Position numbers and translations under genes: made by a program. A stretch of DNA of 64,000 nucleotides from NCBI RefSeq assembly GCF_010389155.1, contig NC_057762.1, positions 35,338,055 to 35,402,054 of the forward strand, written 5' to 3'. A model generated the notes under the pieces. The model searched no databases and was not told the DNA's origin. It saw only the letters and a list, made by a program, of their open reading frames with translations. Shown here piece by piece: positions 22,680-35,062 of the stretch; the first letter of the stretch is position 1; each line of letters starts with the position of its first letter. This stretch comes from Erigeron canadensis. Its lineage: Eukaryota; Streptophyta; Magnoliopsida; Asterales; Asteraceae.

Positions 22680-23832
22680 CATGAGACTTCCCACAACTTG
22701 CTCTCTCGTCTCTTCAATTCTGTCACTATTCTGCCTTTCTCTCTTTATACAACTATATTTTAGCTTCATTTTCAACACCATCAAGTTTTATACGAACAAC
22801 TCATTTTATATATACACAGATCCATCACATTATTTTAGATCCAACTCCGTGACACTTTCCCATTAACCATATTCATCATTTTATCAAAAAGGTCAGTACT
22901 TTATCATCAACAATCTCGTTTTTCATCATTCTGTTATATTTATATATGTAAATCTGTATCTATATGACTATATGTATGTGTGATCTTCTTCTTTTTGAAC
23001 TTTTTGTTGATTTATGTTGATGGGTATTGAAAATCTTGAATCTTTTTGTAAAGAAAATAAATCTGACACAAGTTATGGGAGATTTTCATGCTGAATTGAA
23101 TTCTGTCTTTCCTTTTTGGGAAAGTACTAGTTTTGGCTTTACATCTCTCTCTAGTCAAAATAGGAAATAACTTTGCCTTTTTAGTGAATCAAAATGCCAT
23201 TTCTTGTTATCAGGTGGATGTAGTAAAATTTTTATTATTTACATCTAGTAACTTTTTACCTTCTTCTTCTTCTTCTTTTTTTTTTTTTGTTAACTCCTTA
23301 GAAAGACAATGTGTAATTATATGATGTTATATTGGATTAGTTTATCTTTTTATGGCTTAGATAGGTTTGATCCTTGAAAGATAATTATTCACACACCTCC
23401 CAATTGTCCCAAATAGGAATCGATCACCGACATTTCTTGATTCATGGGCCATTTGGTTTAGATTCATTTTTGGCTTATACTCCAAAATCTCTTGGTTCGT
23501 GGACTAAGTTATTAAATTATAATGTACTTCAGTGTGTAAAGTTTAAACTTTTTTAGTAAGGTTAGTAGTTTTTCAACTTTAATGTACTATAGTCATTTAC
23601 TTTATGTCAACATTATGATATAAGTAAACCTTTGAGGTTGATAGACTAAGAACTTTGTCAAATCTGAATCTGCAGATAACAAAATGTGAATTTTATATAA
23701 GAAAACTTGAATTTTTATGTATTGGAGCTAATAAATAGCTAGAATCACACTGATTTTGTTTTTCTTATATTTTTTCTGTTTGTTTTGACAGAGTGTAGAG
23801 TCTTTTTCGTTTCATACTTTAGGTATATAATC
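22680..23832 (+). promoter_or_regulatory. Probable 5' UTR exon and long 5' UTR intron of the CGR gene
   Basis: 22680-22890 is CT-rich like a plant leader and is followed by gtcagtac-type sequence and about 900 bases of T-rich intron-like DNA. A T-rich tract with ttttgacag ends at 23791, about 40 bases before the ATG at 23833, a plausible 3' splice site. A transcript would be needed to prove it. Confidence 0.4.
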
Positions 23833-25407
23833 ATGTCAAGAAGGCCAGGAAATGCCACACGTCGGCTTATTGGTAATGGGGGCAATCCACTAGGCGGGAT
23901 TTTTCATTCGAAATCACAAGCATCTCCTCTATTATCTGTTGTTCTTGTATTGCTAGTAAGTTCATAATCCTTCTTATTTCATTTTTAGTTGTTTACTACA
24001 TTCCTCAACACCTAAATCGATTTATTTTTTGTAATACAGGGAACACTCCTTGTGATTGGCTATGTTTATCGGGGTTCAGGTTTGTAATAATATTCTTAAT
24101 AGTAGATTTTTGATTTCATTGGTTGATAGTGGATTCGCTTAAATGCATATGCATATTGTTTTTTGATATTTAACTTGGCACTTATCGTAAAATGCAGGTG
24201 GATCTGGGGACTATAAAGCATTTAGCAAGGTCGAAGGTAATGAGTTTCTTTTTAAGATCAATAATCAGTTAATCACAAATCTAACTTTCAAAACCAGACT
24301 TGGTGCCGGATTTTGCTGTCTTATCACAAATTATATAATAGAAGTCAAACTTTAATGCTATAAACATTTTCAGGTGACTTTAGTTGCACGTTTGATGTTC
24401 ATACGGCCATACCTATCTTAAAGAAAACATATGGTGACAGCATGCACAAAGTATTGCACGTTGGGCCCGATACTTGCTCAATAGTGTCTCAGTTGACTAC
24501 AGAAAAAGACACTGAAGCATGGGGTGTGGAACCATACGATATTGAGGAAACTGATGTTGCTTGCAGAAGTCTTGTGCGTAAGGGTCTTGTTCGTGTTGCT
24601 GACATCAAGTTCCCTTTGCCATACAGGGCTAAATCGTTTTCTCTAATTATAGTCTCCGACTCAGTTGATTATTTATCTCCCAAGTACCTCAACAAAACCC
24701 TTCCAGATTTGGCTAGAGTATCTGCTCAAAATCTTGTTATATTCACAGGTAACTCGCTATTTTGCTATTAATGGCTACTGTAAATCTAGGTTCAGTTTCT
24801 GATGTTGTAATCTTATTATCTTCCAACTTAACTGCAAAATATGCTCTTTCAGGTAAACCTAAGAATTCAAAAGCTAAACTACCACAATCATCAAGATTTG
24901 GACGCCCGGTAAGCACCTGCTTGAACTGTATGATTAGAGGTGGCAAGATGGGCGGATGGGTGGGTTCGTGTGGGTCTTTTTCTACAATGGTCAGAATGTG
25001 CTGGGCCAGATTGGTTTGACCCGCTAACGTTTTTTTGTCCATATGAAAAGTATACAAGTAAATGCATGCATTTTGATGAGAAAACCATACTAATAATCAG
25101 TTCAGGAGGCAGTAAGAAATAGACTTTGGGCCCATGTTACCCATTTGAGATAAAACTCGACCCAATTGGACCCATTTGTAAATAAATGGATTGAGAATGA
25201 TTAATCAGCTCTTTATGTTTTTAAAATAAATTTTTATATGGTATATGTGTGAAGGCTAAGATGCGGAGCGCGTCGTGGTGGGCCCGGTTTTTCGTTCAGA
25301 CGAGTCTTGAGGAGAATGAAACAGCAGCAAAGAAGTTCGAGCAGGCTGCTTCCAAGAGCTCATACAAGCCAAAATGTCAAGTTTTTCACTTAAATTCATA
25401 CCATTAA
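23833..25407 (+). CDS. CGR3: CGR2/CGR3-like Golgi pectin (homogalacturonan) methyltransferase
   Basis: Six exons: 23833-23955, 24040-24079, 24198-24236, 24374-24748, 24853-24908, 25255-25407. All are GT-AG and in phase, giving 261 residues. A short cytosolic N-terminus (MSRRPGNATRRL) is followed by one membrane anchor (about 32-51), giving a type II Golgi topology. The lumenal part has ILKKTYGDSMHKVLHVGPDT, then WGVEPYDIEE and LVRVADIKFPLPYRAKSFSL, which is a SAM-dependent methyltransferase-like fold. The end (MRSASWWARFFVQTSLEENE, then KKFEQAASKSSYKPKCQVFH) is nearly invariant in the family. In Arabidopsis, CGR2 and CGR3 methylesterify homogalacturonan in the Golgi. I cannot tell from sequence whether this is the CGR2 or the CGR3 co-orthologue, since that split may postdate the species split. 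The symbol is therefore provisional. Confidence 0.9.
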
Positions 25408-26844
25408 TGGTGAGATACTAATGATTCATAATCAATTTAGCCGGTTTTTTAGCCGGGGAAGAAGACTCCGGCTCACATATAGTTTATAGTTGTGTTGTTG
25501 GTTCAATATGGTGGAAGATGTTGATTCCATCACCACCCTTATGCTGTTATTTATACCAATTGATTAAAATTTATGAACACTTTAATAGTTATATAATTAT
25601 TTGTTTAAGACAACGAAGAACAAGTTTTATAGTACCTTGTTCTATAGATTGAAACTTTTGATTCCCCAGGCTACGAATGAAAATTCATGGTGTCAAGTTG
25701 ATTCATGATGACATTTTTTTGTTCATAAGAATCCATTTTGTATCTTAATTCTATTTGGCCATATATTTCTGATTCATTACAAATCGGTCCTAATGTCATA
25801 TTGCCAAAGAGACATGGTGTGAATTTTGAACCTTTGGCATCTATTTTTATGCTGCATATGTTACTATTGTTCGTATGTTGGAAATTAATATTGCACCGAT
25901 CTACTCGGTTTCACCGAAATATTTTAAATTTTCTCCTAAAACAGATCAAAGTGGGTCATATGATTATGGGTTAGGCTCACCATGACAATGATGTTACAAG
26001 CAATAAGGGGTCTTTATGTTGGAATAGTCAAATGAGTTGGATGTCAAATCTTGTCTGTTTCCAACAAGAAACATTAGTATCCCCGTCCTCAATAGGATTA
26101 TACATTATACGATCAAATGACAAATGTATATATATGTCGGTCCCTTGTACAAATGTATATAGAGTATTTCTCAGAGTCACTTGCTTGATGAACCAAATAC
26201 ATGTCGATACAATGATGCATATTTATACATCTGATCAATCATAAAAGGTGTCTTTTGTTTAATAGAGCTCTTATAATCATTTGTATGCTAATGAACACAA
26301 GACTTTCTCTTATAAAGTTTCCACCATGACTACTACTCTCAAACTGTATCTTTGCTTGTGAGATATGAATACTTTTACAAAATCCATTTATGTGTTGAGC
26401 CAAGTTTATATATAAATACCCACATATACATATATTTTGATAAATTTATTGGCCCCAACATTCCAACAAACTTGAGGTCCTACACGATCCATAGACTTCC
26501 CACCTAAGTAAGTTCACTTTGGTCAAAAGTTAAAACCCGTTTAAAATTATGGCTCTTTTTTCATGTGTTCCCACGTAAGTAAGTTCACTTTGGTCAAAAG
26601 TTAAAATCATTTTTTTTTTCCTCCTAGCCACAAAGAAAACGAGACACTCAAACCAACATTTGTAGACTGGGATGAAAATTATTTCTGCAGGCTCCTTTCA
26701 TAGTGGTAGAGATAAATTCTTTGATATGAGTTGTTTGGACCACATTGCCCCTGGGCCCAACGAAATGATCTTTACTTCTTTAGGATGTATTTGCATAATG
26801 GGAATTGATATTCATACCATATCTTTTGATAATTTTATCATAAC
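25408..26844. other. Intergenic DNA after the CGR gene
   Basis: 25408-25700 is probably 3' UTR. At 26497-26610 there is a direct duplication of cctaagtaagttcactttgg, then tcaaaagttaaaa. No gene recognised. Confidence 0.35.
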
Positions 26845-27552
26845 TGTTGGAGCGTGATCATTTTATTATAAATCGCATGTCCGGGATTAATTTAAGCCTA
26901 CGGGGTCACACGAAATGACACGGTAACTCGATAATATTAATTGATATATTAAAGTAATATATTGATTAGTTTGATCACGAAATGATTAATTAAACATAAT
27001 TAAAGGGTTAGTTATATTTAATTGATTAAAGAGGAGGATTAAAATGTAAAAATCGAAAAATGGACTTGGACCTAAAGTCCATAATGGGGGACGACACTTA
27101 GAGGCTTGTTTAAGCCTTTATGTTGCTTATTTTCCAAGCTAGGATTAACCTAATTAAGCCCTATAAATAGAGGCTTAATTCTTGGTTTTTTACATACTTT
27201 CACATAAGCAAATTCTCTCATTTTTCTTCCTTTCTTTGAAGTGGCCGAAATTCCTTCTCCTAAGAGGGGTTTCGACTTTGAAGTTTAAGGTTCAAGCAAA
27301 AGGTTTGTTTGGTTTGTGATCGAGTACTAGCATACGTTATTCGGGGTGTCTAGTGTGCGATCGTAGAGGGGTTTTGCTTTAAACCCTAAGCATTAATAAT
27401 AATCTTATTATTATTATCTTTATTGGAGCTTTGCATAAGGTACACAACTCAATTCTATTCTTTGTTAATTAATTTGATTGCATATATGATTCGATTTCTT
27501 CCATTGCGTTCACTTGTGATTATATGGTTATTTATGTGTTCATATTCTAACA
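26845..27552 (+). mobile_element. Solo LTR (708 bp)
   Basis: Begins TGTTGGAGCGTGATCA and ends TTCATATTCTAACA. It is flanked by the 5-bp duplication ATAAC (26840-26844 and 27553-27557). A strong TATA box, ccctataaatagaggc (27159-27174), followed by a C/T-rich start region, gives plus orientation. No tRNA primer site, coding sequence or second LTR adjoins it. The end sequence resembles Copia-type LTRs, but lineage is not proven. Confidence 0.75.
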
Positions 27553-29033
27553 ATAACTGCGCATCATTGATTTGTACAATCAGTTGTAAAATCTATACAT
27601 TGTGGTATATTTATCAAAAATTGTGGTACGAATGTCATCTCCCTTGCATAATGGGTTTGGAGAAAAAGGAAATAATTAGTATTTAGTAACGTTTGTTTTG
27701 GTATATTTATTATAATTGTGCATTACTGTTTTGTATATACATTCATCAAATATGACCATGTTGGAAAGAAAAATGATTGAAGTAGTTTATTTTAAGACTT
27801 TGGAAGTTATATACAGGAATGGAATTTAGTAAGGGTTAGATCATCCAGTTTTAAGGCATGTGTTAAAGGTCATTTGTGCCGGCTTTGATATTAAGCAATT
27901 GGAGCTTCGGTTTTAACACCGGTTAATGGCTTCGGTTTTAAAATGTTCACGTTCGAACTCCTGATTTTAAAGGCATTTTCTTTTTCTTTTTCCTTTTCTT
28001 ATTACGAGTAATATTTTGTTTTCTTGAAAATGTTAAAAAGTGGGATAAAAGTGTTGTTTATAGTGAGGCCCATTGAGGTTTAAAACTGAAAAACTGGGGG
28101 TAAATATATAGTAAATTAGTGTTATATCGAATGCTATAGTGATATAACAAAATTAAACTGAGAAAAGGATAAAACTGGAATAACAATTGGAAAACGGTCT
28201 TATGAGTAGTGGATTTACAACTTTATACCCGTTTTCACTAGCTCTACGCTTTATTCAAACGCTCATTTTTTTTAATAAATCTAATTCAATCAAGGTAAAA
28301 ATAAAAGATTTAGTCGAAACTGGTTGTTGTGAGGTCATTTATGTGTATAAATTAACGTAAAATGTTAACCTATATATAGAAATACAAAGTTAATAGATAA
28401 CATGAATTGTAACTAAACGTGTTACTGGGCAGGGTTCATATCGTAACGAGGGATTCTTATCATTATTATTATTACTTTAAAATTACATTTTTACCTGACC
28501 ATTTCACTAAACTAAACTTTAATACATACATTGTCACCAACTCATACTCATCAAGTCATCATAAATACTCATTGCCGTGATAAAAGAGCTAAAGCATCAC
28601 GTACAATTACCGTGGGCAACGCAAGACAAGGGGCAATCTTGTTGGCCACCAAGACATAAAGTTCTATAAGCACACAATTTTCGGTATTAGCCAAAATTTC
28701 AAACTAATATGTAAGCTTAAATATAATATCACTCACTTACTAACTTTTTAATATTTATTATATAATATATAAATGTTTGGGTCCCTATATCATTTAAGGA
28801 TTAAATAAATGAAGTTTAGGTATAGGAATAAATTAGTAGATGTAATACTTGGTTATTTATAAAAAAAATCTAATTAATTGGCTAATACCCCAATTACAAG
28901 ATTTTGATTATATACATTTTCTTAAATAACTCTTTGAAATAAGTGTTTTCAAAATACAGTCTTTAAGACTACGGTTAAAATGCAGTAAAATGTTTTGAAT
29001 AGGAGACCGAAACGATTTTCAATCATGATGGGG
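27553..29033. other. Non-coding DNA
   Basis: AT-rich, with short ORFs only. Nothing recognised on either strand. Confidence 0.3.
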
Positions 29034-29200
29034 GATTCTCTCAAGTTCCTCCAACTTGACTAGTCAAGTTGGGAGGATTTTGGCATTTGATTTTCCGGCC
29101 AAGATTCAATGATAATAATTGAATTTTGACCCTTGATTTTCAATCAAAAGTCAAAATCCTCCCAATTTAACTAGTCAAATTGAGAGAACTTGAGGGAATC
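29034..29200. mobile_element. MITE with about 60-bp inverted ends
   Basis: Left gattctctcaagttcctcca, then acttgactagtcaagt, then gggaggattttg. Right caaaatcctcccaatttaac, then tagtcaaattgagagaac, then ttgagggaatc. Each arm contains the inner palindrome acttgactagtcaagt. No target duplication could be fixed. Confidence 0.7.
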
Positions 29201-29639
29201 TTGTACCTTGTTTTATATACTATATATTGTAAGCTAGCTTATCAAAACCCATTTAGTTATGTTTAACAAAATTCATATTAACAAGTCCTAGTAAGTAAAA
29301 TTAAATTTAATACTATATACCTTAACTAGTTTTTAGTAATCCACTTGAAAATCAGTTGGCAAATACCACAGGCGGTTTGATTGTTTGGTGTTTTTTGAAT
29401 TAAGCATTTTATATGTTTTTATATAACTACCAACTCGTAGTTACTAATCTCACGATAGTTATTTTCTAACCACCCTGGTAATTCGTCTTACCTCACCAAA
29501 TATATTTTATTTACAACTACAAAGACATTTGCAACTTACTCTTTTAAATTTAATTATCTACATGAGTTTGTTAATTTTATCATTAATTTATTACTGCTAT
29601 TATTATCATTACTTAGAAAAATGATAGCACATATCCATA
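29201..29639. other. Non-coding DNA
   Basis: AT-rich; nothing recognised. Confidence 0.3.
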
Positions 29640-30187
29640 TCAATACTATATTATAAAAAAAAATAATAATAAAGGAAGCCCTTAAAAAAGTTATACATTT
29701 TCATATTAATTATAAATGTCGACCCTTAAATTTTATGGTAAGTGTACAACTAATTAATGCACCTTAACAAAACCCTTTAAGACTTTGTTTAGCAAAATCC
29801 AATAAAAAAATAACATTTTATTTTTAGAAGTGTTAAAAAAATAGGGAATGATATTGCTACAACAATATTTAGCCATCTATAACAACAATTGCATTATACA
29901 GTTGTACACTGTATAATAAAATTTGTATCATTGTTGTAGATGGCTAATTATTGTTGTAGCAATATCATTTTCCTTAAAAAAAATATGTAATATTTTCACT
30001 TAGCATCTTTTAAAATATTTTTACACACACTACCCTTAACATTAATGATAAAATTATACTATCAATCCTTTATCTTTTAAAATATCTTCATTAACCCTTT
30101 ACATCAATTATCTATACCACTTGACGCCACATCCACTACCAATAGTTGCTGCCACGACTACCTCCGCCTGCGCAGGTACCGTGTTAG
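29640..30187 (+). mobile_element. Helitron-like element carrying a nested MITE
   Basis: Starts TCAATACTATATTATAAAAA after an A and ends CTGCGCAGGTACCGTGTTAG before a T, with the hairpin cctgcgcagg near the end. The inner part 30000-30150 matches 44560-44700. It is interrupted by the palindromic MITE at 29845-29973. Confidence 0.6.
29845..29973. mobile_element. Palindromic MITE nested in a Helitron
   Basis: Left ggaatgatattgctacaaca, then atatttagccatctataaca. Right tgttgtagatggctaattat, then tgttgtagcaatatcattt. The arms are about 50 bp each around a short loop that itself contains the mirrored pair attatacag / ctgtataat. Confidence 0.75.
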
Positions 30188-30358
30188 TGGTTGATAATTA
30201 TATTTAATTAAATTAATTTATGTACAATAGTTTTCTGTGTGTTAACCATAACACTACGATTAGTACGATAATATATAGTTGGCAAAATGTGTGACATTTG
30301 TGAACGTGTGTACGAATTTAATGAAGACAATTGTACAAAGTGATACGTTATTCAGAAT

Positions 30359-30993
30359 AGTAGTGAGCAAAAATCGAACCGAAAAAACGAAAAACTATTG
30401 GTTTTGGTTTTTTAAAAACCGAAAGTTATGGTTCAGTTTTGGTATCTAATGAAAAAAAGAACCATAAAAACCGAACCGAACAAAAGATATATATTGTTTA
30501 CTTTATTTTATATCATTTTATTATTAACTTTTGGTAAATATGTTAATATATTTGCATTTTTAGGTGTATATAATAATATTATTTATATGTTTTAAGTGAA
30601 AATACATAACAAGGTTGATTTGCCTTAATAATTAATGTATAATTAAACAACGCGTAAAACATATAAATAGTTATATATAAAATGTGTTTGAAGTTTTTAT
30701 AACTTACTTTTATGGATTTGTTGCCATTGTTGTAGTGTTATTATTAATAATATTGTTTTGAAAACTTGTTAAAATTATTTATGGTGTAATTATTGGGTAT
30801 AAACTTATAAACTTTTTAAACTCAATTTGACCCAAACCACAAGTGGTTAAAAACTGACTAAAACCGAACCAAAATAGATCCAAATCGAAAAAACCAAAAC
30901 CCAATGGTTTTAGACTTTTATTTTTTAAAAACCGAATTATAACGGTTCGGTTTTAGTTAAAAACCACCCAAACCGAACCGTACTCACCCTTAG
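30359..30993. mobile_element. Non-autonomous hAT-like element, second copy type
   Basis: Perfect 8-bp target duplication TTCAGAAT (30351-30358 and 30994-31001). Ends agtagtgagcaaaaatcgaa at the left and gaaccgtactcacccttag at the right. The arms are rich in aaccgaacc and ggtttttaa, like the element at 5765-6421. No coding capacity. Confidence 0.8.
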
Positions 30994-31121
30994 TTCAGAA
31001 TATGTCATGTTATATTTGAAATGCTAGGCACAAATAAATGTACTTCTTGAGTTCTTGTGACTTCGAGTTCATGGTCATGATCATTTATTTTTATTATTTT
31101 TTGAAAAGTGTGGATCATTTG

Positions 31122-31385
31122 CTCGCAACAGGAGATCTAGCTTACGTTGTCTTAACAGGGTTCGCACTAGAGAACCCCCTCACCCTCAATACCTAGTAAG
31201 ATGAGAAACTCCCAACTAAACCACCCGGAGGCACGACATTTAACTGGGATAAAACTTTGCCCCTCTGCAGGACTCCAACCTGTTTCACTAGAGGACTTTA
31301 TTGTGAAATTTCTTCAAATGTCTTTTCATGTCTCGAACTCGAGACCTCTAGCTTGTAAAGCTGGTGCTTAAGCACTAACCTATAA
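31122..31385 (-). mobile_element. tRNA-derived SINE (copy 1)
   Basis: On the minus strand it opens with ggttagtgcttaagcaccag (A-box region) and has the B-box gaggtctcgagttcgagac. The distal end is aagacaacgtaagctagatc, shared with 37385-37665. The middle shares ggaggcacgacatttaac / gaaggcacgacaattaat. Plant SINEs have this layout of a Pol III head and an unrelated body. Confidence 0.6.
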
Positions 31386-33032
31386 TACATTTTGGGATTA
31401 AACTTAAATTTGATAAGTAATTTTTATGATGTGAAAGTTAATTTGTATTATAATATGAATTATACTATAACTGGATTAAATTGTAGACCAGTTTGCATGA
31501 TTACGTGATACTCGGGTAGCTAGTAAATGCCATATGGAACTGAAATATGTCCCGAAAAGGAACAAGGTCTGAAGTAAAAGATACAAATTAATCATGATAA
31601 TAGACTATGGTACTTTATCATTAAGATATGTATATCACAAAAAGTGTTTTTTTTTTTCTAATATGATACATACTTGAAGCTTAAAATATCCCAATATAAG
31701 TACCTTTATGGCTGTATGTGAATACATGTTGTTTTTATTATGAGAAATGGTGAGAAACGGATAACAATGGTTATATTCAAGCTAGATATATTATTTTCTC
31801 ATATTCTTGCAAAATAACAATATAGTACATGGCATTTGATTACAATATCTAATTTAACACTAATAGGCTATACATTACAACCATGGTGGTCTATTGGCAA
31901 TTCATCTTGTGCCTCTTAATGTAGGCACAGGTTCTACTTTTGATATCAAATCCCCGCGGAAACAGAGGTTCACCAACTCGCAAATGAAATTAATTGCCTT
32001 GAGATTAGTCTATTCACTAATTAAATGAAATCATCCAAGTTAAATTTTTAGGTGGAAAAAAATGATTTATACGTTCTATGAATGATTGAAAGACATTGCA
32101 ATTTGTTTGAGATCATAATTGTAAGATAGACTACTAGTTCACACAAACGCACCTTTTGCTAGAGAGTTTCAATAACTTGTGAATACTTCGAATATTTTGG
32201 ATTTTGTATCCAGATACTTTATATAGGAGATTTTAAAAACACATAGACATCTTCATCTTAAATCATACATAGTAAGTTCTAACATCGTGGATTGCTTATC
32301 TAATAATCTTTCAACAAACTAACAATTAAGTTGATTAACTAGCAATGTTCAACTTTAAAGAATTAAGAGTTATGACTGATTAATAAGTGGTTAGATTAAT
32401 TGTCTTTTAATATATATAAAACTTATAATGATAACGTTGATCCGACTTACATTAAACCACTTTAGTTTAGATGGTTATTTAACTATTTTAGTATCAATCA
32501 TCAATATATTAGTATATGGAGAATTTTAAGCTTATAAAGTTTTGGATTTAATTCTGTGCATGAACAAAACAGTTTTCGGGATGAAGATAGAGGTTTCCTC
32601 ATAATTAATTGTGTATATTTTGAAATAAGAATTGTATAAGTGGTTACATTCAAGAGCTCTATCTCAATGTCTTGTAAATCTAAAGGTCCTTTTTTGTCTA
32701 TTTTAAATAAAACCTAGAAGCAGCATATTTACACCATCGTAATAGGAGTATTATTTTTTATATATTAACCTCTTTCATACCCGTCAAAGTATTAAAACCT
32801 AAAATCCATACAAGATTGATATGGGGTACTTACTTATTTTTTTATATATACATTTAAAACCCAAATTTATTGTTAAGAAAAACTCTTTCAATTCGGTTAA
32901 TGTAAGAGATATACTTGATACTCTAAACAAGTGTTAGTAACCAAGTGGCATGTGTGAAAGTGAAAGTTGATATGTGAACCGAAATCGTTTTTATATCGGA
33001 AGCTCGAATTACTAGTAAAAGATGAACTCCTA
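31386..33032. other. Non-coding DNA and distal ACS promoter
   Basis: AT-rich; no gene seen. Confidence 0.3.
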
Positions 33033-33040
33033 CCACGTGG
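33033..33040. promoter_or_regulatory. Palindromic G-box CCACGTGG in the ACS promoter
   Basis: A perfect CCACGTGG about 360 bases upstream of the ACS start codon, with an AACACGTACG core close by. G-boxes bind bZIP and bHLH (PIF/MYC) factors. Use in this gene is inferred. Confidence 0.45.
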
Positions 33041-33212
33041 AAAACACGTACGAATGACGGTGGAGCATGTACAAGAATGCGCGTGAAAATCAGAGTACAA
33101 ACATCAGATCGAGTAAAACGCAAACAAAGATTAAAGCCTGCTAATTAACCCAAAGGTCAAACTGTTTAGTGTCATTTAAGTAAAACTCATTAGTCAACTA
33201 CACCTCCACACT

Positions 33213-33222
33213 CTATATATAC
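33213..33222 (+). promoter_or_regulatory. TATA box of the ACC synthase gene
   Basis: ctctatatatactgg lies about 180 bases before the ATG. A start site near 33245 would leave a leader of about 150 bases rich in C, A and T, which is the observed composition. A W-box-like ggtcaaac lies at about 33156. Confidence 0.55.
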
Positions 33223-33395
33223 TGGCCAATACACAACACAATCAAATGTGTCCTCCTTTTGATCATCACTTTTTCCATCTCATCATTTCAACAACTTCAA
33301 CCATTATTTTCAAACACATCTAAATAATTACCAATATTTTTCTAGAAAATTTGAAGGCATTGTCTAACACGAAATTACCAATTCAATTTGTAGTG

Positions 33396-35062
33396 ATGTT
33401 GTCTAAAAAGGTTACTGAGTGTAATGCTCATGGGCAAGATTCTTCATATTTTCTTGGATGGGAAGAATATGAAAAGAATCCTTACCACGAGATTGACAAT
33501 CCTAATGGTATCATCCAAATGGGCCTTGCAGAAAACCAATTATCATTTGATCTTTTCGAGTCATGGTTCGAGAACAACCCGGATGTGACCGGGTTCAAAA
33601 AAGATGATCAATCCATCTTTAAAGAACTTGCTCTCTTCCAAGATTATCATGGTCTTCCTTCTTTCAAAAATGTAAGTCATATATATAATTACCACTTTCT
33701 TTATTTTACAAACCTTATATATAATTTTTGGACTATTTATTCTCGTATTTAACTAATTAAATATTATGTATATACGTTTCCTTTTTTATAGGCATTAGTG
33801 AAGTTCATGTCGGAAACAAGAGGAAACACAATTACTTTCGATCCAAACAACCTTGTACTCACTGCCGGGGCGACCTCCGCCAACGAAACTTTGATGTTTT
33901 GTGTCGCTAACCCTGGGGACGCTTTCCTCATTCCTACGCCATATTATCCAGGGTATGTTCACATTACTTACTTATATATATAATATATATCTTTAACTGA
34001 ATGTCTAATTAAGTAACGTGACAGCAAAGCAACTCTGCCACTTCTGATTCTAATATTGTTTTCTACGCTATTTATAGATTCGATAGAGATCTCAAATGGC
34101 GAACTGGAGCTGAAATCGTTCCTATTCATTGCTCAAGCTCAAATGCTTTTCGGATTACAAAAAATGCCCTTGAAGAAGCTTACCAACAAGCACAAAAACA
34201 AGACCTTAAAGTGAAGGGTATTTTGATCACAAATCCTTCAAATCCATTAGGAACAACATTGAACTCCAATGAGCTCGATATTATAGTCAACTTCATATCT
34301 ACAAAGAATATACACCTTATTAGTGATGAAGTCTACTCGGGCACCGTTTTTGGCTCACAAAATTTTGTTAGCATAATGGAGGTTTTAAAGAACAAAAACC
34401 TCATGCAAAATGAAGTTTCTAAGCGAGTTCACATTGTTTATAGCCTTTCCAAAGATCTTGGTCTACCGGGTTTTCGTATAGGAGCAATTTACTCTAGCAA
34501 TGCAGATGTGGTTTCCGCTGCTACAAAAATGTCAAGCTTCGGGTTGGTTTCATCTCAAACTCAATATTTACTATCAGAAATGCTTTCAGACCGGAAGTTC
34601 ACGAAAACTTATTTGTTGGAGAACCGAAAGAGGTTGAAGAACCGGCAAGAAACCATGGTGAAGGGGCTTCAAAAATCCGGGATTCGATGTTTAAAGAGTA
34701 ATGCTGGTTTATTTTGTTGGGTGGACATGAGGCATCTTTTGAGGTCACAAACATTTGAAGGAGAAATGGAGTTGTGGCAAAAAATTGTGTATGATGTCAA
34801 GTTGAACATTTCACCCGGTTCATCATGTCATTGCGTTGAACCGGGTTGGTTCAGGGTTTGCTTCGCTAATATGTCGAAGGAAACCTTAACGTTGGCGCTG
34901 CAACGGGTCAAGTCATTTGTGGACTGCTTGATGTCGTCCAAGAAAAACAATGTGTCTCGACAACAAAAGATACTACAAAATAGTGCAAGGAGAACAAAGT
35001 CATTACCCAAATGGGTTTTTTCGCTTTCGTTAAACCAACTCGAAGTTGGGGAACAACGTTAG
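33396..35062 (+). CDS. ACS: 1-aminocyclopropane-1-carboxylate synthase, type 2 (ACS5/ACS9-like)
   Basis: Three exons (33396-33671, 33792-33952, 34078-35062) give 473 residues, the family's usual length. It converts S-adenosylmethionine to ACC, the rate-limiting step of ethylene synthesis, in the cytosol as a PLP-dependent dimer. Visible are [70 protein letters not shown] (Asp229/Tyr232 area), [12 protein letters not shown] with the PLP lysine at 271, and [10 protein letters not shown]. The last about 23 residues (after [13 protein letters not shown]) correspond to the ETO1-binding TOE region of type-2 isoforms, but lack the usual basic and acidic end. The ORF is open upstream to 33351 but without ATG, and the chosen start gives [17 protein letters not shown], matching relatives. 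It lies in the syntenic position of Arabidopsis ACS9/ACS5. Confidence 0.95.

Noticed and set aside
24743..25122. Four overlapping ORFs in the CGR gene
   Set aside because: They lie over exon 5 and its intron in wrong frames, while the CGR splicing model is fully consistent.
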